The notes below the pieces were generated by a model. That model did not search any database and had not been told where the DNA came from. It saw nothing but the letters and a program-made list of their open reading frames with translations. Below, in pieces: positions 7,982-16,300 of a stretch of DNA of 33,552 bases. Within the stretch, counting starts at the first letter, position 1; every line of letters starts with the position of its first letter. Made by a program: the position numbers and the translations under genes. The stretch is from Bryobacterales bacterium (lineage in GTDB: Bacteria; Acidobacteriota; Terriglobia; Bryobacterales; Bryobacteraceae): positions 1-33,552 of the forward strand of contig PMVV01000141.1 of the NCBI GenBank assembly GCA_003166475.1, in the 5' to 3' direction.

Positions 7982-8022
7982 GGCGGCCTGAGAGGCCGCC
8001 GCAGGCCGAGGGCCTGCCCCAC
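7982..8022. repeat. Double-hairpin repeat with GCCCCAC tail
   Basis: Hairpin 1 is GGCGGCCT, loop GAG, AGGCCGCC (7982-8000). Hairpin 2 follows with no gap: GCAGGCC, loop GAG, GGCCTGC (8001-8017), then CCCAC. The architecture matches 10641 and 12181, but the second stem has a paired change (GCC/GGC instead of GCT/AGC). The stop codon of the next minus-strand gene lies in its right edge. Confidence 0.85.
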
Positions 8023-8603
8023 TAGGGATTGGGCGGCTGTGGTTCGTCACTGAAATGCTCCACCTTCTTGCCGTACTCCGACCGGTAGAAGATGTCGCGC
8101 TCGCCGGTCTCGGGATTCACCCAGCCTACCTGGAACTTGGGGGCCAGATGGTCTTTTGAATGGTCCGGCTTGGATTCTTCCGGGCGTTTCTGGCGGGCGG
8201 CCTTGATGCGCTCCAACTCCTTGTAGGCCTTGAAGTAGGCACGTTCCAAGCGGCCCTGGATCTGGGTCAGACGGTCGAAGACAGGGACGCGTCCTTCGGG
8301 GGGCAGGCCCGCGGCGAAGCAGTCGGCTTCCAGGACTTCCACGCGTACCAGCTTCCACTGGGCGATGGCAGCCTGGTCAACGAGGTATTGCTCGGCCTGG
8401 TCTTGGGGCTGGTAGAGGTTTTGGAGGCCGTCGTGGATGTGGTCGAAGTCCTCCTGACGTTCGCCGGGCAGGATGATTTTGCTGGCGCGCAGGCCGTGGC
8501 GCAGCGAATTCATGGAGGCGGTGGCCTTCCCCTGAGGAGTCTTAGGACCGGTTGCGTGCCGTGCGTTGCGGCGATTTGCCGCGATTTGTCTCTTTGTTGC
8601 CAT
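8022..8603 (-). CDS. Short hypothetical protein of an acidobacterial multicopy family
   Basis: A 193-residue soluble protein without signal peptide. It begins MATKRQIAANRRNARHATG with PKTPQGKATAS, then MNSLRHGLRAS. This lysine/arginine/asparagine-rich start is one I recall in many acidobacterial hypotheticals that occur in several copies per genome. The rest is helical (ILPGERQEDFDHIHDGL; WKLVRVEVLEADCF) and ends in a polar tail. Start 8603 is supported by an AGAGGT SD seven bases upstream; the ATG at 8624 lies before it. The TAG stop is provided by the hairpin repeat at 7982-8022, and another hairpin pair lies 59 bases before the start, so the gene is bracketed by repeats. Function unknown; the basic N-terminus could bind nucleic acid. 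Confidence 0.75.
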   Translation of the reverse strand: MATKRQIAANRRNARHATGPKTPQGKATASMNSLRHGLRASKIILPGERQEDFDHIHDGLQNLYQPQDQAEQYLVDQAAIAQWKLVRVEVLEADCFAAGLPPEGRVPVFDRLTQIQGRLERAYFKAYKELERIKAARQKRPEESKPDHSKDHLAPKFQVGWVNPETGERDIFYRSEYGKKVEHFSDEPQPPNP

Positions 8604-8661
8604 ACAGTTACCTCTTTGTGTCAAGCGAAGCCAATTGGCGGGCGGGGGAGCGTTCGGAAAG

Positions 8662-8704
8662 CGCGAGCTTTGCTCGCGAAAGCGGGGCTGAGAGCCTGCC
8701 CCAC
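8662..8704. repeat. Hairpin repeat, apparently recombined form
   Basis: Hairpin 1 is CGCGAGC, loop TTT, GCTCGCG (8662-8678). Next comes GCGGGGCTGAGAGCCTGC (8682-8699) and a CCCAC end. The left arm GCGGGGCT belongs to the stem type at 16694 and the right arm AGCCTGC to the type at 10670, so the arms do not pair fully. A deletion between two GCTGAGAGCC cores of a double hairpin would give exactly this. Confidence 0.7.
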
Positions 8705-8878
8705 GAGGGGCCGCGAGGTCTTCTTAGCCACACGATAGCACGCGCGTGGCTGGCGGGACCCCGCCGGGTGGCGCGGGTGGGGGTGGAGAGGGGCTGTAGG
8801 TGATTGAGGGATTGGGGGAAAGCGGGCGGGGCGGTTTTTTGGGGAGATGTGTGACTGGGGCGGACCCCGGGAGGCGGG
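8705..8878 (+). other. G-rich spacer, no gene seen
   Basis: The top strand from about 8765 to 8868 carries many G runs: GGGTGGGGG, GGGG, GGG, GGGGG, GGGCGGGG and GGGG. Spacing would allow G-quadruplexes on the plus strand. No convincing reading frame is present. It separates the 8022-8603 gene from the HTH-PIN operon. Confidence 0.5.
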
Positions 8879-9085
8879 TTGGCGCTCTTACTGGTAATTC
8901 GGAAGGGACTTCACGATCTGCGCGGTGGCCACGCTTACGTGGACCACCTGGCCCACAAGGCGCTGGGCAAAATGGGCGGGAAGGCGAGTGCGAAGCGCGG
9001 GCCGGAGTACTTCCGCAAGATTGCCGGGATGCGGAAAACGCGGGCTGGGGCAGACCGCGCCGAACAGGTCAGCCTCAGTGCATGA
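8879..9085 (+). CDS. Possible small basic protein or gene remnant
   Basis: A 68-codon frame from a TTG. Its middle (KALGKMGGKASAKRG with PEYFRKIAGMRKTRAG) resembles short acidobacterial proteins with repeated LGGKA/GGKARA motifs. The N-terminus has no SD and the last residues look unlike the family, so the gene may have lost its 5' end and have a changed 3' end. It overlaps the 3' end of the PIN gene on the other strand by 11 bases. Treat as tentative. Confidence 0.3.
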   Translation: MALLLVIRKGLHDLRGGHAYVDHLAHKALGKMGGKASAKRGPEYFRKIAGMRKTRAGADRAEQVSLSA

Positions 9086-9614
9086 TAATAAGCTCTGAGA
9101 GTGATGGAACGTGCTTTGAGATCAACCGCGGCAGTGTCCATCCGATATCCCTTGCCTGCTCTATAAGAATGCCGATAAAGGCATCTGGGTCAAGATGATA
9201 CTGGTGCCTCATGAAGTCGTCTGCCGTTAAACACTCCAAGCCGTAAGGGACCAAGGCTTCCTTCGGAAAATGTTTCGTGTTGTCGCTCACGATTGAATGA
9301 GCACCGCATTTGACGGCGGTCGCCAGCACATGCCTGTCCTTTGGTTCGTTAGTCATCGCGGAAATCAAGCTCTCGTATCCAGCGACGATGGCGTCTGGGA
9401 AGGCGCTCTCCATCTTTCCGATTCTCCGCTCAACCTGCTCATGCGAATAACCAAACTTGTTTTGCAGTGTCCTGCGAAGCTCTTGCAGGATGCTGGCAGA
9501 CCATTTGGGTGTGTAGAAGGCAGGCTCCTCCGCCAATCGGAGGAGCGTATCCACAATAGGCATCGGGGCCAGGACGCAAGCATCCAGGACCGCTATGTAA
9601 CGGCTAATCCTCAT
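9075..9614 (-). CDS. PIN-domain toxin (PIN_3 type RNase)
   Basis: A 179-residue PIN-domain protein, expected to be a Mg-dependent RNase toxin. Acidic residues occur at the expected places: Asp in AVLDACVLAP near the start, Glu in LQELRRTL, Asp in NEPKDRHVLATA and Asp in SDNTKHFP. Start 9614 (MRISRYIAVLDAC) fits the family. It overlaps the upstream antitoxin gene by 11 bp, so the two are translationally coupled. The upstream gene encodes an excisionase-like HTH protein, the usual partner for this PIN subtype. Reading frame and all four acidic positions look intact, so this is one of the few complete TA modules in the window. Confidence 0.88.
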   Translation of the reverse strand: MRISRYIAVLDACVLAPMPIVDTLLRLAEEPAFYTPKWSASILQELRRTLQNKFGYSHEQVERRIGKMESAFPDAIVAGYESLISAMTNEPKDRHVLATAVKCGAHSIVSDNTKHFPKEALVPYGLECLTADDFMRHQYHLDPDAFIGILIEQARDIGWTLPRLISKHVPSLSELIIMH

Positions 9615-10098
9615 CGGCGGCCATGGCCGTCCGGTCGTAGATCCCGTCACTGGCTTCCGCTTGCGCCAGTTCGCGAATGGCCTTGTGACGCTGCTCGTCC
9701 CTTCTGGCTCTGTATTGGAATAGGTCTTGTGCGTACATGCGGCGATGCGTTCCTACCATGTGGTATGGAATCTCTCCTTTTTCTAACAGATTGACCAAAA
9801 ACTGCCGCGATACGCCGAGGATGGATGCGGCCTCCATCGTCGTCAGCTTGGCCTGATTCTGGACGATCATGACGGACTTCCCTTCATTCAGAAGGCCGAT
9901 CAGTTCAACCAGAAACGAATAGAGCGATTCCGGTAGCAGGCGGGCTTCTCCATTAGGGGCTACAAGCTTCGCCTTGCCACGTCTAAACGCGAGATATAGC
10001 TCTTCAATTTCTCTGCGATCCGTATCCGAGACTGGAACCCGCCGATCCATGTCTGCAGGCTGCAACGGGCTGTCATGTTGTGCCGTTGCTCTAGGCAT
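9604..10098 (-). CDS. Excisionase-type HTH antitoxin of PIN module
   Basis: A 164-residue protein. The winged-helix/excisionase HTH lies at about residues 85-130: LTTMEAASILGVSRQFLVNL followed by LEKGEIPYHMVGTHRR, with the RRMYAQDLFQY end typical of HTH_17. The N-terminal part is a polar domain of unknown role. It should bind operator DNA, repress its own operon and neutralise the PIN toxin encoded next. Start 10098 has GGAGG ten bases upstream. Directly before this lies a run of five 9-bp units (10116-10160), the likely operator. Assignment rests on the HTH motif and on the gene pair. Confidence 0.82.
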   Translation of the reverse strand: MPRATAQHDSPLQPADMDRRVPVSDTDRREIEELYLAFRRGKAKLVAPNGEARLLPESLYSFLVELIGLLNEGKSVMIVQNQAKLTTMEAASILGVSRQFLVNLLEKGEIPYHMVGTHRRMYAQDLFQYRARRDEQRHKAIRELAQAEASDGIYDRTAMAADED

Positions 10099-10115
10099 TG
10101 CTCATCGTCCTCCCT

Positions 10116-10160
10116 TTCGCTGTATGCGCTATATACGCTACAATAGCTACATACACTACA
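10116..10160 (-). promoter_or_regulatory. Five 9-bp iterons, operator of HTH-PIN operon
   Basis: Read on the minus strand the units are TGTAGTGTA, TGTAGCTAT, TGTAGCGTA, TATAGCGCA and TACAGCGAA with no gaps, then AGGGAGG. Consensus TGTAGCGTA. The exact 9-bp phase and position just before the SD of the antitoxin gene point to repeated binding sites for the HTH antitoxin. TATATA-like steps inside the array could also serve as the -10 region. Seen directly; binding inferred. Confidence 0.65.
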
Positions 10161-10221
10161 GACGATGGTAGTCTGGAAAGGGTTGCCAGTCAAGGAGATT
10201 TCATCGCTCTAGGGGTATTTT

Positions 10222-10526
10222 GATGAAATCGGCGACTGCTACAACTGGGTTGCGATGGACCGTCCCACCAAGCTGGTGCTGGCCTTCGTGTGCGGGCGGC
10301 GCACGGGTGAGAACGCGAAGGAGTTGATGCGGAGTTGAAGACCTGCGCAGGACCCCAAGGGGACGAACGACGCTACTCCCCGGCAGAATGCACCGGAGCG
10401 GTAAAGGTCGTTATCAGCGGGAGTCCCGATGCAGCGAAGATTTGCACCAGCCACGTGGAGCGGCAGAACCTCACCATGCGGATGCAGATGCGCCGGTTAA
10501 CCCAGCTCAGGTCTGGAGATCTTTGA
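10222..10526 (+). pseudogene. IS1-like transposase relic
   Basis: Two pieces of one DDE transposase remain. The first (10222-10338) reads DEIGDCYNWVAMDRP then TKLVLAFVCGRRTGENA and stops. The second, from about 10350 in another frame, reads ERRYSPAECTGAVKVV then ISGSPDAAKICTSHVERQNL and TMRMQMRRLTQL, stopping at 10526. This matches the order of IS1-family transposases, in which a catalytic Asp lies in the D..GDCY..VA(M/I)D part and SHVERQNL.MRM.MRR.TRL near the end. About 40-60 residues between the pieces and both ends are missing. No terminal inverted repeats were found. Dead element. Confidence 0.75.
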
Positions 10527-10640
10527 GATACGTCCCGATCAGCGAATCGTTTGCGGCGAGGTTAAGCATCGGCTCATGAGTATGGTATCAGGCGTTGGTT
10601 TGGAACAAGGAGGCCAGAACAGCATGGCCGCAACCAAAGA

Positions 10641-10681
10641 GGCGGCCTGAGAGGCCGCCGCAGGCTGAGAGCCTGCCCCAC
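10641..10681. repeat. Double-hairpin repeat with GCCCCAC tail
   Basis: GGCGGCCT, GAG, AGGCCGCC (10641-10659), then GCAGGCT, GAG, AGCCTGC (10660-10676), then CCCAC. Identical over 41 bp to 12181-12221. The two copies bracket the DUF1080-PHP gene in direct orientation. The 10527-10640 stretch before it shows nothing else. Confidence 0.88.
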
Positions 10682-10698
10682 GAAAATCGGCTTCGCGC

Positions 10699-10704
10699 TA
10701 TACT
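10699..10704 (+). promoter_or_regulatory. -10 box TATACT, leaderless type
   Basis: TATACT ends seven bases before the ATG at 10712. No SD. It fixes the start of the DUF1080-PHP gene; the longer frame from 10595 would read through the hairpin repeat. Confidence 0.5.
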
Positions 10705-10711
10705 CAACCCG

Positions 10712-12190
10712 ATGACAAAGTCCGAAATCACGCGCCGTGCATTTGTGGGAACAATGACCGCTCTAGGGCTCCCCGCGGCGGACGACGGCTGGGTGGATCT
10801 CTTCGATGGACGCAGTCTGGAAGGTTGGCGGCCTAGCGAAAACAAGAACTCCTGGAAAGTGGTGGAGGGCCATCTCGCGGCCGACGGTCCCAGATCGCAC
10901 CTGTTCTATACGGGGCCGGTCAACGGCGCGGATTTCCGCAACTTCGAGCTCGAGGTGGAAGTGCTGGCGCGTCCGGCGTGCAACTCCGGAGTCTACTTCC
11001 ACACCGCGTATCAGGAGCGCGATTTCCCGCGCAAGGGCTTCGAAATCCAGATCGATAACACAGCGACCGGCGAAGGAGGTTACCGCGAGCGCAAGAAGAC
11101 CGGCTCGCTCTACGGACTGCGGAACGTGTACAAGCAATTCGTGCCCGACGACCAGTGGTTCAAGATCCACGCGGCGGTGCGCGGCAAGAATGTGCAGATC
11201 CGGTTGAACGGCATGCTGGTGGTGGACTACTCGGAGCCTGTGCCGCCGGTGATTCCGGACGGACCGGAAACAGGCCGGTTCCTGGATCGCGGCACGTTCG
11301 CGCTGCAGTGTCACAATGACGGCTCCAAAGCGCGATTCCGCAGCGTTCGGGTGCGGCCGTTACCGGACGGCACGCCCACGCCGGGCGGCCCCGCGCCGGT
11401 GGCGGACGAAGTCTTCAAGGAGATCGTCAACCTGGGCCGGCGCAACGTTCCCATGGCCGATTTTCACGTCCATCTGAAAGGCGGGCTGACACTCGAACAG
11501 GTGCTGGCGAAGTCGCGGCGCGATGGCATTGAGTACGGCATCGCGGCCAACTGCGGCAAAGGGAATCCGGTGCAAAACGACCAGGACGCCCTCGCCTACC
11601 TGGAGAGCCTCCAAGGCCAGCCATGTTTCATTGCCATGCAGGCGGAAGGGCGCGAGTGGACCGGGATGTTCTCGCGTGGCGTGGCCGCGCGCTTCGACTA
11701 CATCTTTACCGACGCCATGACCTGGACCGACAACCGCGGTAAGCGCATGCGGCTCTGGCTGCCGGACGAAGTGGGAACCATCGCGGACCCGCAGGAGTTT
11801 ATGGACACACTGGTCGACCGGACCGTTGGCATCCTGGACCACGAACCGGTCGATATCCATGCCAACCCTACGTTCCTGCCGGACTCGCTCGCCCCGGACT
11901 ACGAGCGTCTTTGGAGCGAACCACGGCGCAAGCGAGTGATTGAAGCCGCGGTGCGCAATAGCGTGGCCATCGAGATCAACAATCGGTACAAGCTGCCCAG
12001 CCCTTCGTTCATCCGCATGGCGAAGGCCGCTGGCGCGAAGTTCACCTTCGGCACCAATAATTCCGGTCCCGGCGATCTGGGACGGTGCGAATATGGGCTG
12101 CGGATGGTCGAGGAGTGCAAGCTAGTCTGGCAGGATTTCTTCGTCCCGCTATCGGGGCCCAAAGCCATCGAGCGAAAGCCGGCGGCCTGA
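10712..12190 (+). CDS. Exported DUF1080 (3-keto-disaccharide hydrolase-like)-PHP fusion
   Basis: A 492-residue two-domain protein. It starts MTKSEITRRAFVGTM, a twin-arginine-type signal (Arg8-Arg9). Residues about 24-215 form a DUF1080 jelly-roll domain (WVDLFDGRSLEGW, NSGVYFHTAY, FEIQIDNT, GSLYGLRNVYK, WFKIHAAVRGKNVQIRLNG), a family that includes 3-keto-glycoside hydrolases. Residues about 247-480 resemble the PHP metal-dependent phosphoesterase fold, with DFHVHLKGG (Asp250, His252, His254), a DIHANP segment and FTFGTNN near the end. Fusion of a sugar-active domain with a PHP domain suggests breakdown of a modified or phosphorylated sugar outside the cytoplasm, but this is inference. The TGA stop lies inside the loop of the hairpin repeat at 12181. 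Confidence 0.82.
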   Translation: MTKSEITRRAFVGTMTALGLPAADDGWVDLFDGRSLEGWRPSENKNSWKVVEGHLAADGPRSHLFYTGPVNGADFRNFELEVEVLARPACNSGVYFHTAYQERDFPRKGFEIQIDNTATGEGGYRERKKTGSLYGLRNVYKQFVPDDQWFKIHAAVRGKNVQIRLNGMLVVDYSEPVPPVIPDGPETGRFLDRGTFALQCHNDGSKARFRSVRVRPLPDGTPTPGGPAPVADEVFKEIVNLGRRNVPMADFHVHLKGGLTLEQVLAKSRRDGIEYGIAANCGKGNPVQNDQDALAYLESLQGQPCFIAMQAEGREWTGMFSRGVAARFDYIFTDAMTWTDNRGKRMRLWLPDEVGTIADPQEFMDTLVDRTVGILDHEPVDIHANPTFLPDSLAPDYERLWSEPRRKRVIEAAVRNSVAIEINNRYKLPSPSFIRMAKAAGAKFTFGTNNSGPGDLGRCEYGLRMVEECKLVWQDFFVPLSGPKAIERKPAA

Positions 12191-12221
12191 GAGGCCGCCG
12201 CAGGCTGAGAGCCTGCCCCAC
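12181..12221. repeat. Double-hairpin repeat with GCCCCAC tail
   Basis: Identical over 41 bp to the copy at 10641. The last codons of the DUF1080-PHP gene (AA, then TGA) are read from the left arm and loop. It lies between the two convergent genes ending at 12190 and 12227, so it could end both transcripts. Confidence 0.88.
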
Positions 12222-12226
12222 AAGCG

Positions 12227-13333
12227 TCACATCTTCCCTTCGAATAAGAACACCAGCTCGATCACCAGAATCACCACTACCATCAGCTCCAAGACGAACG
12301 CGCGGCCCTGCTGAAACTGGTCCATCATGAACTGGTATAGATCGCCGGCCGTGTGCAGTTTCTCGTCCACCAGCCGGCGGTAGTCTGTCACGCCCACCTT
12401 CCCCGCTGCCAGCCGGTAGACGCGCGCGGAATACATATCGCTCAGGAACTTGATGGAATTGTCCATGCGCTCGGTCAGTTCGCGCACATCCAGCCGGATG
12501 GTGTTAAGCCGCCCGGCCTCCCGCGCCAGACGCCAGCGCGCCAGAGCTCCCGTCCCCTTTTCGAGTGACCGGTACACACCGGCGAGCAGCCGCGTCAGCA
12601 TTTCGTCGTAATAACGGAACTCGATCAATTGCGAATTGGCATACTCCAGCAGTTGCATCACCGGCAGCGCCCCTTCCGGCGTGTCATAGACCAGCGCGGC
12701 GGTCCAGCCGATCACCACCAGGTCGTCCGGATAATAGGACCGGCGCGTTTGCAGGATCTCGGTCCGCTCGTCGTCGGCCAGCCGCTTCTCTTCTCCGCGT
12801 ACCACCTGCGCGATCTCTTCGCCGCGCTCCGCGATCAATTCCGCCGCCGTCACCGGGCTGCCGTCGCCCTTCATCATCGGGCGGAGCTGGATGATGTAGT
12901 AGTCTTCCGTCAGCCAGTCGGTGTACGGTTTCACCAACGCCGGGCGGGCGCGCGCCAGGCTGCGCCGGACGCTGTCGGCCGCCTGCTTCTCGATCTCCGG
13001 CGCCGCGATCGATCGGCTCGACAGGCGCATCAATTCCCGCCAATCGAACTCGAAGGGCAACTGCAGCTCGATCGACACCACGCCATATTCGTAGTAGTGC
13101 ATCTGGGCTTGCAGCCGCTCGCCGCTTTCGAGCCGCAATGGTTCCAGGTACTCCACCACTGGCGGCTTCTCAAACCGCACGTATTCCGGTGTCGGCCGCC
13201 GGAAACTGGGTTCGCGTCCGGCCGGCTGCACCCCCAGGATCGCGCGCAATTCCTCCAGCCGGATCGCCTCGCACACATCGTAGAGGAACAGCAGCCAGAA
13301 CGTGCCGGAGAGACGATCGGTGGACGCGGGCAT
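12227..13333 (-). CDS. RMD1/DUF155-like protein with C-terminal membrane anchor
   Basis: A 368-residue protein without signal peptide. The C-terminal region resembles the RMD1/DUF155 family. It has DDLVVIGWTAALVYDT, then EYANSQLIEFRYYDEML, a long helical stretch with LTERMDNSIKFLSDMY and YRRLVDEKLHTAGDLYQF, and a last hydrophobic helix (VLELMVVVILVIELVFLF) as membrane anchor. The N-terminal third holds a mixed alpha/beta domain with FEFDWRELMRLSS. Eukaryotic relatives act in mitochondria; bacterial members are uncharacterised. The family link is a moderate-confidence motif match. The gene lies downstream of the S41 peptidase gene in the same direction, with a hairpin repeat between them. Confidence 0.7.
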   Translation of the reverse strand: MPASTDRLSGTFWLLFLYDVCEAIRLEELRAILGVQPAGREPSFRRPTPEYVRFEKPPVVEYLEPLRLESGERLQAQMHYYEYGVVSIELQLPFEFDWRELMRLSSRSIAAPEIEKQAADSVRRSLARARPALVKPYTDWLTEDYYIIQLRPMMKGDGSPVTAAELIAERGEEIAQVVRGEEKRLADDERTEILQTRRSYYPDDLVVIGWTAALVYDTPEGALPVMQLLEYANSQLIEFRYYDEMLTRLLAGVYRSLEKGTGALARWRLAREAGRLNTIRLDVRELTERMDNSIKFLSDMYSARVYRLAAGKVGVTDYRRLVDEKLHTAGDLYQFMMDQFQQGRAFVLELMVVVILVIELVFLFEGKM

Positions 13334-13344
13334 GGTTTAAGTTG

Positions 13345-13383
13345 GCGGGGCTGAAGCCCCGCGCGGGCTAAAGCCCACCCTCC
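13345..13383. repeat. Double-hairpin repeat, CCTCCA-ending variant
   Basis: GCGGGGCT, GA, AGCCCCGC (13345-13362), then GGGCT, AA, AGCCC (13365-13376), then ACCCTCCA. The same variant occurs at 30805-30842. It lies between the S41 gene stop and the RMD1-like gene start. Confidence 0.85.
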
Positions 13384-13386
13384 AGC

Positions 13387-16300
13387 TTACTTCTTCTGAT
13401 AATCGGGATACGGCGGCCGCTTCAACACCGGCGGCGGATTCTCCCGCAGTTCCTGCATCACCACCTCGATGGCCTTGTCCAACTGCGGGTCATGCCCCTG
13501 CCGCACCGCCGCCGGATCCAATTCCACTTCGAAATCCGGCGCGACGCCGTGGTTCTCCACGTCCATAGTTCCATTGGGATTCCAGATCGCCCAGTTGGGG
13601 GCCATCACCACTCCGCCGTCCATCAAATCGGGAAATCCGCTCAGTCCCACCAGTCCGCCCCAAGTGCGCTCGCCGACCAGTTTGCCCACCCCCGCGCGGT
13701 GGAAGTACCAGGGCATGGCGTCGCCGCCCGAGCCCGCGAATTCATTGATGATCATCACCTTCGGGCCGAAGATCGCCCCTTGCGGCTGCAGGGTGTCCGC
13801 GCCGTCGCGTGTGGTGGCCACACTCATCACCTTGCGCTGTAGATACTCGATGATGTCGGTGGCCAACTTACCGCCGTGATTGAAGCGTTCGTCGATGATC
13901 CACCGCGTCCTTATCCACCTGCGCGAAGAAGTAGCGCATGAAGCTGGTGTAGCCGCCGAACGAGGTATCGGGCATATGGACGTACGCCACGCGCCGTCCG
14001 GTCATTTGATCGACCTTGCGGCGGTTGTCCTCAATCCACGCCAGGTGCCGCAAGCCGGATTCATCGTCTACCGGCACCACTTTCACTTCGCGCGCGTTCG
14101 CCCCGGACGGGTCCGGCCCCACCTTCAGCAGCGTCGTCTTCCCGGAGGTCGCCTCAAAGAAACTGTAAACGCTGTCGTTGGCGTGCACTTCCCGGCCATT
14201 CACCGCCAGCAGATACTCGCCCGCGGTCACGTTCACCCCAGGCTGGGTCAGCGGCGCTTTCAGGTCGGGATTCCAGTTCTCGCCATCGTAAACTCGCGCG
14301 AAGCGGTAGCGTCCATTCTCGATCTTGTAGTCCGCCCCGAGCAACCCGGTGCGAACCTTCTTCACCTCCGGCCGGTCGCCGCCGCCCAGAAACATGTGTC
14401 CCACGGTCATGTTGCCCAACATCTCCGTAAACAGGTAGTTCAAATCGTCGCGCGACGCGAGGCCGTTCAGGTACACGCCGTAGCGCTCTTCGGCAGCCTG
14501 CAGATCGAGCCCATGATAGTGCGGATCGTAAAAGAATTCGCGCTCGATGCGCCAGACTTCATGAAAGATCTGCTTCCACTCCGCCGGCGGGTCGACTTTC
14601 ACTTCCAGATCCTGAGTCTTGAGCGTCTTTTCGTTCCCCGGTTTCGGTGGCGGCCCATCGGGGCTATCGGGCATGGGAGGCGGTTCGGCGATGGTCCATT
14701 TGTCGTCCTGCTGGTACAGCATCTTTTCACCCGTGAACGACACCTGGAATTGCTTGACGCCGCCGATGACCACGTCCGTCTTGCGCTTGCTCAGATCGAA
14801 GCGATGTACCGTGAAGACCGGCTGCGCCTGCGGCGAAAACGCCGGCCTTTCGATGGCGTAGACGACTCCCGCTTTGCCCGCCTCAAGCCCCACGTAGCGG
14901 AGGGCCGGCATGGGCAGGGCCAGTACGCGCTGGCCGATTCTCTCCAGATCGACCTTGACCTCCACCTTCTCGGCGCTCTTGTCCTTGTCGTCCTTCTTGG
15001 CGTCGTCCTTCTTCGCGTCGTCTTTCTTGGCGTCGTCCTTCTTCTTTTCGTCGTCGCTTTCCGGCGCCAGCGGAGACGCCTCGCTGGCGGCCAGCACAAC
15101 CACGTATATGCTCGCCGTCACCGGCCGCGCAAAGCTCTCGACATCCTGCTGCATGGCGGCGCCCGAATTGGTGCTGGCCGTAAAGTACAGGTATTTGCCG
15201 TTCTTGTCGAACACCGGATTCTCGGCATCGCTCATCCCGTCGGTCACCTGCGTGTTTTTGGCGCCAGCCAAGGAGTAGAGGTAGATCGCCTGCATGTAGC
15301 TCTTCAAGGTCTTCGAGTATGCCAGCCATTGGCTGTCCGGCGACCACGCGGGCGCCAGGCCGGTGCCGTTGGCGTAATAGTCCGTCTCCACCAGCACCGG
15401 CTTCTTTGCCGCGATGTCCACGTAAAACAGATGCGTGTGGTTGTCCAGGTAGGCGATCTTCTTGCTGTCCGGCGACCACCGTGGCGTGGTATAGAACGCC
15501 TTGCCGCCGAGGGAAATCTTGGTCACGTCGCCGGTGCCGTCCTGGTTGCGGACGTGCAGCGCGTATTCGCCCGATTCGTCCGAGAAGTAGGCGATGCTCT
15601 GCCCATCGGGCGACCACACCGGCTCGCGCTCCATCACCGCCGTGCTGTTGGTGAGGTTGCGCGGATCGCCCTTCTCCGCCGGCACCGTCAGGATCTCGCC
15701 GCGCGCCTCGAACACCGCCCGCGCGCCCTTCGGCGAAATATCGGCATTCCGCAGCCGCTTGGCGACGTTCACATAATGCGGCCGCAACTCGGGCAGATCG
15801 CCCGCCAGCGTCACCGCCACCGCCTTGGTCTGCCCGGTCTTCAGGTCATACAGGTGCAACTCGCCGAACTGCTCGTACACGATCGCGCCGGGCCCCGCGG
15901 AAGCCGACTTGAAGTCCAGCCCGGTGTTGGCAATGGCGCGCGTGACCTTATTCGTCCTGGTGTCGTAATAGAACAGCGTCACCGGCCCTTCCCGGTCGGA
16001 GAGGAAGTAGATGCGGTCGCCGATCCACATGGGGTTGAAGTCGTTGGAATTGTCCCGCGGAATCTTGACGATGCTCGAATCCGCCAGGTTGGCGATCCAG
16101 ATCTTGCGCGTCTGCCCGCCGCGATAGCGCTTCCACGCTTCCTGCCACTGGAACAGCGGCACGTAAGCCAGGTGCGAGCCGTCGGCGGAATACGATCCCT
16201 GTAGCGCAATCGGCAGCGGCAATTCTTCGGGCAGCCCGCCGCCTTCCACCGGCAAGGTGTATAGCCTGGCGCCATCGTTGGGGATCGCGCGCGCCGAGAC

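Noticed and set aside
10641-10681. Rho-independent terminator
   Set aside because: Strong hairpins are present but no T run follows, and this copy lies upstream of a gene; a repeat element fits better.
14987-15050. Short 15-bp tandem repeat as a separate element
   Set aside because: It encodes the AKKDD linker inside the S41 peptidase and needs no other explanation.
13880-16204. 774-codon open frame on the plus strand
   Set aside because: Antisense to the S41 peptidase gene, whose motifs are clear; the protein is Arg/His-rich shadow sequence.
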